DNA of 64,000 nt. Origin: Onchocerca volvulus (taxonomy: Eukaryota > Nematoda > Chromadorea > Rhabditida > Onchocercidae). Location of the stretch: the NCBI GenBank assembly GCA_000499405.2, contig HG738137.1, positions 20,298,603-20,362,602 on the forward strand. The letters run 5' to 3'. The position numbers and the translations under genes are program-made. Position 1 is the stretch's first letter. Each line of letters opens with the position of its first letter. Shown here piece after piece: positions 13,863 through 24,705 of this stretch. A model generated the notes under the pieces. That model did no database searches, was not told the origin of the DNA, and was given only the letters and a program-made list of their open reading frames with translations.

Positions 13863-13898
13863 GTATTGGTCATTGGCCATTGGTCATTGGTCATTGAA
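13863..13898. repeat. CATTGGT short tandem repeat
   Basis: Four to five copies of the 7-bp unit CATTGGT, one of them CATTGGC, in the region upstream of the first BED-finger gene. The unit carries the CCAAT-box core on the opposite strand (ACCAATG), but a regulatory role is only a guess. Confidence 0.7.
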
Positions 13899-14097
13899 CT
13901 ACTAATGATTCGAATTGTTCCTTATCACACCGTTCTAGTACTTAGATAAGGTTTAAATGATGAGATTTGTATCGTATAAGATATGGGTCGTATGATATCA
14001 ATCTATGGTAACGCATGTATGCAAGAAAATAATTAGTTATCAGTATCTGTTTTTCGTATATTTAATGTTTCAAGCAACTTATCAATTGAACGTGAAT

Positions 14098-17045
14098 ATG
14101 TTCAATGATATCAAAGATGAGTTACACGGTCAAGAACAGGATATGGCAGAAGCAACAGCTACAGCAAATACTCTTGCTGATATTTCCACTCTTATAACGC
14201 AACAGAGTAAGAATTACAATGATGGTAGATTTGGAATGTCAGAATCCAATGAAAAAAGTTAGTTCATAATATCCCATTTTAAGTTTAAGACTGAATTCTT
14301 CCGTATTTTCAATGATTTCTTCTTTTTTTTTTTCTTTTTTTGATTTCCGCTTTTCTCTGTCATCGAAACTCGTTGAGAAATAGAACGCCTTGTTCTATAT
14401 GAAAATCTTCGAAAATGAATGATTTTCAGAACCAAGACGTGGCCGTGTTGCAGAACATCCATGCTGGGAATTGGTGCAACGAGTTGATGAGCATAACTGT
14501 ATGATTTGCAGAATATGTTCCAAAGTGGTAAAATGTTTGAATACCCGGAATGCAATGCAGCATTTTAGTAGTTGTCACCCACAGGTGGGTTAATAATTTT
14601 CAAGTTTATTAAGCATAAATTTTTGCAAATTAAACCTAATTTGTTCTTGAAATCCTGGAATAAAGGAAATTGGCTGCTGCTATAGTAAATGTAAGCACCT
14701 GATTTATATTAATATTGGTTTCTTGGGAAGAAAAACTATTTCTTTAAATGTTAGAAGAATTTATAAGCTTTTGTAATTTTTGCGTGATTTGAGATTGTAA
14801 AAAAAAATAAACACAAATATCCCATATAATATTCATTGCCGCTTTGTTTCTTCATGAGATTTTATTTTTCAAACTATTAAATGCTTGATATAAGCTATGT
14901 TAGATTGCTGTTGAGCTTGATCAGTCATGGCAAATGAAGTTGCAACTCAAAGCTGATTTCAATCGTATATCCACTGAAACCTCTTTGTTTCGTAAGTCTG
15001 CCTTATTGATTTATCAGAAATAAAATACAAGTATGCTGTTCAATACACTGCATTGATTTTTGAGGATCGTGAAATCTTTTGATCCGTGTTATTGATGAAT
15101 TTATTAAGATAATGCCTTAATCTGATCTTCAGATAGAAATATGTGGAAAAGGCGTGGTCGTGCGGCAGAACATCCCAGTTGGCGTTATTTCTGTCGAATT
15201 AATCGAAAAAGTTCCAATTGTAAACTATGCGGTGTGCATGTGGCATATGCATGCTCTGGCAATTTAATGAAACACTTAAAATCGAGACATCTTGCAGAAT
15301 TTGCCATAACTCAGCGAGAATGGGAAGAAATTTTGAAGGTTATCTTTGAAGTAGTATCATTTTGCAGTAGATGGTTTCTGAAAGAGTATTAGAATTCCAT
15401 AAAATAAAAATAATGAAAATAGAAAATGTTACCACTCAGTTTTTTTCATGAAAATATTTGTATTATTGTAAAATTTTTTAATCCTATCAGTTCCTTTCAC
15501 TTATTTGTTACTTTTTTCCAAAATAAGATTAATCACTTGAAGTTTTGCTATTCGTTGATTCCAGAGAAAAAAACAGCTTTGCGAGTTGCGATTAAAAGTA
15601 AGTTCGAATATATCTGGATCTGAGGAACAATCACCATCAAACTTCTTATCTTACGATTATGAAGACGAACAAGATGAAGGCTTAGGTGGAGAAGGAATCG
15701 AAGAAGAAGACGATGGCAAGTATTGAAAATATTTTCTGATAAATGAAATTAGAGATAGGAATAAATGTGCTCTTTATTTTTGATAAGAATGTGGTTTACT
15801 TTTTTACTTTTTTCTCTTTAATTTATTCTTTCCAGGCAACATTGAACTCTTCGAGCAGAGCAACGGGAATGAGAATGATGGTTTAGCATCTAATGGTATT
15901 ATTTCTAGTTGATATATTTTCAGAACTTTTTTCTGGGATTTTTTGAATGGAATTTCAAATTTCTTTCTTTTAAATCCTCTTTTTTCAATTGAAACATTAA
16001 ATTATCAGAATTCTACGAATTTAGACGTTTTAAACTTGTTTTTCAGAGGCTGATTCAAAGTTGGACGATTTTGATGGTCAGACAACTGCTGAGCAGCATG
16101 ATGCAACACTGGAATCTTCTATTGCTGATAGTACAAAGATAACAGATGTTAGCGAAACAGCAAACAGAATTTTGCAGTCAATTGGGTTTTCATCTCATCC
16201 GCCTAAATCACCTTCTCCTGTCAATATTTATCTTCAATTTTTTTAAAAATATTTCTGCACCGTTTGTCATTTGAGAAATTTTAGGCATTTCAGTTTCAAA
16301 TACATTATTCATCATTTCCTTTTTTTGTTGCTTACAATTTTGTTTTGCATTTAATTCAATATTAGACATTAAAGTTCTTCATAAATGTCAGAATGCCAAA
16401 ATTGTCGAGTATACCAATTGTCGAAAGTTGTTTTAACAAAATTAGCAAAAATAAAAATTTTTACTATTATGAAAAATAAATCTATTTTAGGGATTGGAAC
16501 AGCAGGGACCATGGCTTTCACAGGCTTCTTTGGGCATGAGAAATGACGCATTTAAAAGACGTATCAGCTTTTTCGGTAATTTGTATAATTTTTTGTTGAT
16601 TTTGTTTTTCGAAATTTGTTTATTTCTAAATTTTAATTAAGATTAGGAAATTTTGTATTTGGATTAAAAATTCTCTTTATCTTAGGGAGTGTTTTAAAAA
16701 ATGTTAAGGGATTAGTGTTTAGCAATCTTTTCGCTTGTTTTTTATTTAATGCATTATTCCAGAAGAAGGAATAACCTTATAAAAAATGAACACGATCAAG
16801 CAGTGGAAATGATTCTGTTTTTCGGAACATGAATATTTATTGTTGAAAATACTATTTCTTCCTGAAAGTACTGTCATAAGGTTTTTTTTTTTTTTTCAGT
16901 AAACGGATTAGCGGAAGATTTGGTATCATTCCCTATGGAAAAATCATTATTGTGTATGCGTCAAATCCGAAAATACATGGATGAGAAGTTGATTGGATTG
17001 GAAGGAAGTATACAAAATTCAGAAGTAGACACGAATGTTACTTAA
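14098..17045 (+). CDS. Double BED-type zinc finger protein, copy A
   Basis: A putative DNA-binding nuclear protein of about 407 residues. Exons: 14098-14257, 14430-14584, 14904-14991, 15133-15338, 15565-15715, 15836-15895, 16047-16219, 16491-16575, 16900-17045; all phases agree. The start could also be ATG at 14005, but the acceptor-like tttcaag before 14074 and the shorter start in the paralogue favour 14098. The N-terminus carries EATATANTLADIS. BED finger 1 has HPCW, then C-x2-C (CRIC) and H-x4-H. BED finger 2 has HPSW, CKLC and HLKSRH, followed by ITQREWEEI. A Glu/Asp-rich linker leads to a C-terminal block with GLAEDLVSFPMEKSLLCMR. BED fingers occur in chromatin factors and in domesticated hAT transposases; no transposase catalytic domain is present. 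The donor at 15716 is GC rather than GT. A tandem paralogue follows. Confidence 0.85.
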
Positions 17046-18355
17046 TAATCTTTCTTTAACAAATCTTATGTGATGTAGTTGTAATTTATATGTTAAGTGC
17101 TTGTTTGACTGATTCCTGAACTCATCGAAATTAATTTTTCAAACAAATTCGCTAATTTCGAATTTTTAAAAAATAGTTAAAAATTTGCGAATCTGTTGTT
17201 TCTTCACTAATTATATATATTTATTTATTTATTTATTTATATAAATATACAATAATATGTAAGAAATTCTGTTAAAGGTAATGATCTTTGATTGAAGAGA
17301 TTTTGATTGAGGAATACAAATTTATAAATGCATAGTCAAGTATTTTGAATAAGTTTTACTGGTAATAGTTTGAATGATTTTTGTGCAATTCATTTATACA
17401 TTTTTAATTGCATATTTGTTGTTTTGTGGAAACTTATGTTCTTTATGATAGTATTTGAGTGGTGCCTAACTATGCTCCTCTTTGAATGGTTTTCCTGAAT
17501 CACATTTATTTACCAATCTTTGAAAAAAAACCGTTGTAGTTGAATACCAAAAAAGAGCTTTATCCAGACGTGATATTATGTCAAACTGATTATTAATAAG
17601 CTGTTGTAAATATAACATATTACATACCATACCTCAAATATGTTTTATATTCATATTTATTGTAATGTCAGCTCTAAATAAATTTTTGTGTAGAATCATG
17701 GAATTCAAATCAGAATTATACGGATTTTTAGATTTGGCTGATTCAGTTTTCTTCATCAAATCCATCCTTCTATCGAAATGAAAAGTTCCCAGTTTCTATT
17801 TTATGCTCCAAATCTGTTAAAATTGGAACTGGAATGGAACCACTTTTGTTTTGATGATAGTTGTAAATTAATAACTTTTTACAGTCAAACTTGCATATGT
17901 GAATTACAAATTGCTAACGTACAAGATGAAATGGTAATGGTTCTGAGAGATAATGAGAGATGCAAAAAGAGAAACAATAGCAATTTTTTCCAAATCTTCC
18001 AACAGGTAGATTACAATTAGAGTTCGTTCTTGTTGAAAGTGGAGTAGTGGTTTTCATATCGGGGCCGCAATTATATGTTTGGTTGGTGTTATCTGTTTGG
18101 ATTGCTGATTGGTTTTATTTAGCCATTTCGTTATATTGTACATTCTCTAGTGATATATTATAGTTTTGTTTATATTTTTTGCTTGTTATTTAACAGTCAA
18201 ACCTTCACCCCTGAACTCTGCGACAATCCCACTTTTTTATTTGCTTAATGCAAAATATAGATTGATACTCGTTCACAATGCTCACCATGCAGAATTCTTC
18301 GTAAAACATCAAACATCGATAATTCTTGCTTACTGGAGTACCAGAAATTCATTTA
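17046..18355. other. Intergenic between the two BED-finger paralogues
   Basis: About 1.3 kb. It contains a (TTTA)n simple repeat at about 17215-17245. An 80-codon ORF at 17778-18020 has no recognisable domain and lies at the position expected for 5' sequence of the downstream paralogue. The promoter or a leader exon of copy B is expected here. No RNA gene is seen. Confidence 0.5.
17214..17246. repeat. TTTA tetranucleotide repeat
   Basis: Several consecutive ATTT/TTTA units flanked by TA-rich sequence, in the spacer after the first BED-finger gene. Confidence 0.8.
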
Positions 18356-21300
18356 ATGGATCTCGATCCGAATAGTTTCACCTCACAACAACAAAACATT
18401 GATTCTGCTGCATTTATCGTCAAGCGGGATCCTGAAAAAACATTCGCCCTAGTAGAAGCGACGGCAACTGCCAGTGCTTTGGCAGATATATCAGCTATTA
18501 TATCACAACAATTCACCGGTCAAGGCGATAATTCCGAAGATGGTTCGTTGTCTTACGTTTGTATTTTAATTAATCACTGTGGTTATTATAAGTGTTCATT
18601 GTATCCTTATATATCTTTTTAGTGCCCTGTGAAGAGTGTAGGACTCTAACCAGCCAATTGACATTATTTGATTTGTTTTCTCGGATTAATTGTCGATGAT
18701 ATTATTCGATAGACAAATCATATCATTTTGTTATTTTTAGAGAATTTGAAACAGGAGATAAAATCATTTTCTTCTGCTCAAAATTGAATTAATGTGAGAA
18801 AAATTCTTAATTTAATGATAAAATACTTTCTACTTTACTTTTTGCGAGTGCTTCATCTTATCTGTGCTGCAGATGTTTCGAGCTATTTCTGTCAGTGAAA
18901 CATATACAGCGGAAACATATTGCTTAAAATCTTTTTCGGGATCATTCATTATTTAATGATTGGACATCTTCATATCAGGAATTGCAGGAGTGGCACGTGA
19001 TTCGGATCATCCATGTTGGGATTACATGCATAAATCTGACGATCTTGATTCTATGATTTGTCGCGTCTGTACGCAACGGATCAAACCCATCGATATTCAG
19101 AAGGCTATAGAACATTTCATGAATTGTCATCCTCAGGTATGTTTCGGAAACTTAACTAATTAGTTGTGCTAAATTGTCTAGTATGAATTTTCATATTCAA
19201 ATCTTGAGTAATTTTGCTTAGTATGGCGGGAAATTACGAGTAGTTGTCTGTACCAAAAATGAGGAAATTGGCAGTAAGAAAAGAGCTTCTTGCGTTTTTT
19301 TTATCAATTTACATTTTTCGAATTTTTTTAAAACTAGTTTTATATTTTTTCCTGAAAATTAATTTATAAGAAGAGTCTTTTCTGTTACTTGCAAAATGGG
19401 AAATGGATACTTAATATACAGAAGCTTATGAATAGAATTGGAAGACGGTTATAGAAAAATAATAAATATTTGATAAGATGGAATATCGACTTATATTTAG
19501 ATTTATATTATAAGCTAAGTATTGGCCGTGATCTTTGCTTAGTGGTAGTAGACTGAAATTTCCAATAATGAAAAATTCTTACTATCATACTGAAGAAATT
19601 ATCAAATCCAGTTATTATTTCAGCGGATTGCTGTTCAACCTGACATATTTTTATTCTTTATGCAATCATTTGATGAGTATGTATTGCATCCTATATTTTC
19701 TCTTTTATTTGAATTCTGCCGTCAACTATATCTGATATTCAACTCAGAAATATTTTGAAACAAAAAAAAAAGAGAATATCGAAATTTTTCGGGGAAAGTC
19801 TGAAAACTTCAAATCTGGAAACTCCAAGTGGAATTGTCTTTAATAATTTGGTAGTAATATAAACCTCGAATATAATTTTTTTAACTTGAATAGAAGTTTA
19901 TTTTCAGTTCATCTAAAAAATATGATTCCATGTCAAATTTTTTTCTCTTGCCATCTTTTGATATGACCAAATCATCTTCTTCAGATCGCCGCAGAGTTTG
20001 AACAATCGTGGCAAATGAAATTACAGCTGAAATCGTCAGTTAATCGACCGACCGATGAACCGTTGTCATCCAAAGAAAGTTCAGAAAGACGTGGCGGACA
20101 TGGAACTGAACATCCATGTTGGCGCTATTTCACCCGTAATCGCAAAAGCGCTGATTGTAGGATGTGTGGCACACATGTTGCTTATGCGTGCTCCGGAAAT
20201 TTGATGAGGCATCTGAGATCAAGGCATATTTCTGAATCGGTGATCACTCAGAAAGAATGGGAAGAAATTCAGAAAGTTTGTTTTTTTTTCTTTGTTTTTT
20301 GTTCTTTCCTTTTTTTTTTTTTTTTTTGTTCTGTTTCTGTAAAATATCGTCTCAGTCGTCATTTTACAATATTTGTATAAAAATTAATTGAGAAGCCAAT
20401 CATTTAGTGACGGAATAGTTTGTTAAATAAACAATTGAAATGATTATTATTTTCATCCTCGGATGATGAACATATTGCAATTTAGTAGTTCGAATTTAAC
20501 TATTCCTTTTTGAACTATTTTAAAAATATTTTTATTATTGTCTGTAGGACATGCAAAATTTTTTTGTATGATAAATTTTTCCTCTTCGTAGCTATCCGGA
20601 TATTGCCCCACTTTTTGACTGATTATGCACCCTTTTTTGATGAATGCAGTTATTTGCAGTTTTCTCAATACTCTTCGAATGTTTAAAGAATGTTCAACTT
20701 TTTCTAGAAGCCATAAGCTATGACTCACTGTCTTAATGCTCTCCAAATGTCCACGGAATTTTTGTTTTCAGTTTACTTGAGTGATGGGTTAGCAATATGT
20801 AAATATTAAGAAAGATATGGTCAAATGCTTACTTTGAATAAAAAAGCTCTACAAACTACTACAAGCCGTATAACTTTTTCGGAAGGTCTTAAGTCAGAAA
20901 TTCTCCATCTTTTGAATAAATCTTTGTAAAATCATCTTGCGACTCTTTAGATTCCATTAAATTTCATCATTTAGAGGAAAAAACAGTTGTGTGAACTAAG
21001 GATGATGGCTACTGCAAATGCATGTGGTTCGGAAGAACAGCCTCCAAATGCTGTTTCATATGCTTATGTTGATGAAGAACAGGATGGAAGTGTGACCGGG
21101 GCTGGAGAAGAGTATGACGGTATATGCAGTTTGTGACTTTAAAAAAGTGTTCTAGAAAAGCAAAAGTAAGGAATAAATAAGACTTGTAATTCATTTTTCC
21201 TAAAATAGTTTCAGGGATTGTTGAAAGTGATGAGCAGAGGTACAGGAAAGAAAGCAGTGTTTCTTCGACCATTGGTATATCTTCCTTATCTTCGTTCTTT

Positions 21301-21520
21301 CACAATTCAAAAGTTTTTGTTTCAAATATTTTTTATATTGGTATAAGCGAACTGTTCAGATTATGGTAAATTCATATATTCCACTGTTCATATTATAAAG
21401 TGAAGTGATAAATGTCAAAATATAAAGAACAAATACACGCAATGACAAAAACCCTTATTTTTCTTTTTCTGTGCCATCATGTTTGAGGATTAAAATCTTC
21501 TCTTAATGAACGATTTCGAT

Positions 21521-21555
<35 letters not shown>

Positions 21556-22295
21556 AAATTATTTAGAATTGGTTAGGAATACTGTAATTTCGTGATATTT
21601 GGTAATTTTCGTTGATAATCCTTTATACTTCTGATAGTTTTGTTTTCGTCTTTTAGTTTCATCCATAGACTATTCAACTTAGATATATCGAAAATGTTTT
21701 TTAAGCAAGTGATATAAAAATGAGCGGAGGTAATGATGTTAGCAGGAATGTGCAGGCATTTGCTGGCAATACAACTATTGAAGGAATATCTCCGGTATAT
21801 TTTTGGAAATCATGATTCAAGATATTTGCATTTTCGCAAATTTCCTCATTTATGTATTGAGCTGTAATTCACTGATATTTAATTTGTTACAGAAACATCA
21901 GCAAAATCCGGGCTGTCTGGCTAACAGCGGTCGTTCTCGAGCTCTTAGTATTGGAAAAAATGTAGCTTTTCAAAAGCGCATAAATTCTTTTGGTAAACAA
22001 TTTTGTTTCAGAGATTTTAAATCAGAAAAAGTGGGCATTTTCATTTTTTTTAATATAGAGTCAAGGCTGAGTTGGAATTCTAAGAAATCCCAAGCATACA
22101 TCATCTTTTTGTTTTTAAATTTTAGCAACTATAATTTTTGGCTTTCCAGTTAGCGGGCTTGCGGAGGAATTGTCGTCATTTCCAATGCAGAAATCATTGA
22201 TTTGCATGCGACGAATTAGGAAATTCATGGATGAACAACTACTTGAATTGGACGAAGGTACGCAAATTTTCGAAGATGATGCTGGAATCTCATGA
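18356..22295 (+). CDS. Double BED-type zinc finger protein, copy B
   Basis: A tandem paralogue of the preceding gene, about 400 residues. Exons: 18356-18540, 18979-19136, 19985-20275, 20975-21119, 21215-21274, 21706-21794, 21893-21992, 22150-22295, all in phase. The N-terminal block EATATASALADIS matches copy A. Finger 1 has DHPCWDYM, CRVC and HFMNCH. Finger 2 has HPCWRYF, CRMC, HLRSRH and ITQKEWEEI. The acidic linker is present, and the C-terminus has GLAEELSSFPMQKSLICMR. The linker plus second finger, split by an intron in copy A (14992-15132), is one exon here. The middle region is diverged but keeps matching intron positions and phases. Its function is unknown; it is probably a transcriptional regulator by analogy with other BED proteins. 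Confidence 0.85.
21524..21554. repeat. TA dinucleotide repeat
   Basis: An uninterrupted (TA)n tract in an intron of BED-finger copy B. Confidence 0.95.
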
Positions 22296-24705
22296 TAATT
22301 TAAAGGCATGTTTGATTTGAAAGTATCAATTTTAGGATGAAAAACAGCTCAGCTAAAAATGAAATAGATAACTGTTACTTATTCTTTATGTCAGCTTACG
22401 TTGCCTTTTATTTAGCATTGAATATCTAGTCTCATTATTAAGATGTTTCGTTCGTGAATGATATTGGACATGAATGAATGATATTTGAACATTTTTTTGA
22501 CCTCATTGTTGTGGTATTCAATCTAGAATAACTTTGATTTGGATTACAGAAGATGCATGTAGTCATAATGTTCAGGTTCCTGAAAAATTATTAAATAAAT
22601 AGAATACAAAAATATGATTCTGTCATTTCATAAAATAATAATTTGTAAAAATTACTGCTACGAAATCTGTCTTACCGGAGCTATTGCAGACTATCCTAAA
22701 ATACTAATAAATTTTGTCTAATTTATCATTGGGTATTCATACCGTATCAAATCTGTAAGAAATTCTGTGAGTATGAACTTCTTATTTTTTTTTTCGATTG
22801 TTGCATTTGTATTCTAATTAGTCATTAATTTGAGATAGATTTTCTAACTAATTAAATTATGAGCTTCTAGTGGAATTTTTTGAGTTATTTCCTACATTTC
22901 TTATGGCATTTAGTCTGCTATCGGGAATTTAGTTCTTCTGTTTAAATAATATCTATGTTTGTTTGTATATATCGCGTTTTTGATTTATATTCAGATTTGT
23001 ATATTTATAATTCTTTTTTGTTGCCATAGTACTACTATATTTTTTCAATTTTCTTAAGTGAATTAAAAAAGTTCTTCATGGTAGTTTCAAGCACTAATTA
23101 CATTGCGAAGTTGATCAGATGAGTTTCAGGTTTATCACTGCACTTTTGCAACAGAAGTGGAAGAGACATTTAAAATTTTGAGTGGATGTAGAACAGAGTA
23201 AAAAATGAAAAAAGTAAAGTGTTTTTGTAATGCTATCAAAACAAATGTATGTGGGAGTTGACAAGATTTCCTCATCCCGCCTTGTTTTGCCGCTTGGAAT
23301 TTTCAAAATAGTAGAGATGTTAGATTCCAACATTTCTTGGTGTCAAAGACGGGAATATATTTTCAATTCATAATCATGATCTTAATTGTGATCTTAATCA
23401 AGCAATCTATTCGAAGAGATACTCGAAATCTCATCTGCTAGTCAAATCATCTCTTGATTTGAAATTTAACAGATATACATACAAGGGCAAATTGCTCCTT
23501 GTATGTATATCTGTTACTGCTGTGGTTAAAAAATGAAATTTGAAACAATTGGAATATCTAATCAATGGATGTTTGCTTTAAACATATCGCCATTTCGCAA
23601 ACAGGAACCAATGATTGCTAAAAGTGGGCGAAGTTTTGTATAGATAGGTGTATATCCGGGAAGGAACATTTGAGCTATGTAATATTTTTCAGGGAATAAG
23701 CCATGATTTATTGATTTTTAGAAAGAGAAGTATAACAATACTATGAAAATATGGCATACCTTCCTTCTTGCGCGGAATCTTTTGCTCTACAAATATCTAC
23801 GATGTACACTAATAAGGAAAGATTCCTTAGTTAATCTCATTGATCGTCCTGATTATTTTACTGACTTGGAATATCTTCCAACATTTAAATGAACCTGAAG
23901 TCGTACATATTTCGTTTCTAAACTCTTGCTTCGATCTTATTTTTAATATTGAATTCGAAATCTCGCCTAATCAGATTTCAATCATAAAGTTTTAAGTTTG
24001 GATTCAGCCCTACATTGATATAGTTTCGCGTAGATCTAAATATAAATGAAAGGAAGAGGAATTAAGAAAAAAAAAACCTTTTGCTTTATCTTTCAGAAAT
24101 AAAACATAATCTGTCGAAAAGGGAAATAGAAATAACTGATAATTCTTGGAATTTCGAATTGGAATTTTAAATGTAAAGGTGACTTTTTGATTCGAAATTC
24201 GAGGTATTTCTAAAGATTTCATTTCGAATGAAAAAAAAAAAAAAAAAAAACGATACGAGTGGGAAACTTTACATATTAAATTTATTTGATTTTTTTTTCC
24301 TTTCTAGGTGTCTATTTCTGGACGATTTTTTTTTGACATGCGACAACTTAATCATTTTGTTTTTCCACCATCTCTGGTTATTTCTTTTTTTTTTTTTTCA
24401 TATTACTTTAAAATTAAATTTGTGAGAGTTACAAAGATTTAATGTTTCGTACATCATCAAATTGATAAGCCCTTCAAATGTATTCGAAAATAAAAAGAGC
24501 ATATTCAAGGATATCTAAAAATATTTAGTATTTTATGCTTTTTTTTTCATTGATAGGTTTGGTTTTCATTTTATTATTCAAATTTTATTATAATGAGCAG
24601 GTTTTAAGAATAAATTTTTATTCACATTAATACACAGTTAATAAATGAAATGAGTAAAAAGGTCAGAAGTCAACAGGAATCAGTCACATTTCTATATTTT
24701 TCTAG
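22296..24705. other. Intergenic with a strong hairpin
   Basis: About 2.4 kb between BED-finger copy B and the phosphatase-like gene. The missing first exon or exons and the promoter of the latter should lie here, but I could not choose a start exon. It holds a 20-bp perfect inverted repeat (listed separately) and A/T homopolymer runs near 24230-24250 and 24385-24400. Short ORFs have no recognisable content. Confidence 0.5.
23467..23516. repeat. Perfect 20-bp inverted repeat (hairpin)
   Basis: Arms 23467-23486 (TAACAGATATACATACAAGG) and 23497-23516 are exact reverse complements around a 10-nt centre, GCAAATTGCT. The GCA/TGC in the centre can pair further, with a bulge. The transcript would fold into a long stable stem in either orientation. 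It could be a small-RNA precursor, a palindromic repeat or a MITE end; the sequence alone does not decide. Confidence 0.85.

Larger units (their letters stand above)
10058..14097. other. Intergenic: likely mec-3 upstream region
   Basis: About 4 kb between the divergently transcribed mec-3 (minus) and the first BED-finger gene (plus), so it should hold both promoters. It contains ATGCAT-centred sites, poly-T runs (for example 10671-10699 and 12340-12360), a short tandem repeat, CA/TG microsatellites and CATTGGT repeats, listed separately. An open stretch at about 11430-11557, after a ctccag acceptor-like site, encodes a Pro/Ser-rich tail but cannot be assigned. I see no RNA gene. Confidence 0.5.

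Noticed and set aside
18166..18375. Upstream ORF overlapping the start of BED-finger copy B
   Set aside because: It is in another frame from the conserved N-terminal block and has no homology to copy A.
24228..24425. Lys-rich then Phe-rich ORF
   Set aside because: Produced by poly-A and poly-T runs; no splice context or domain.
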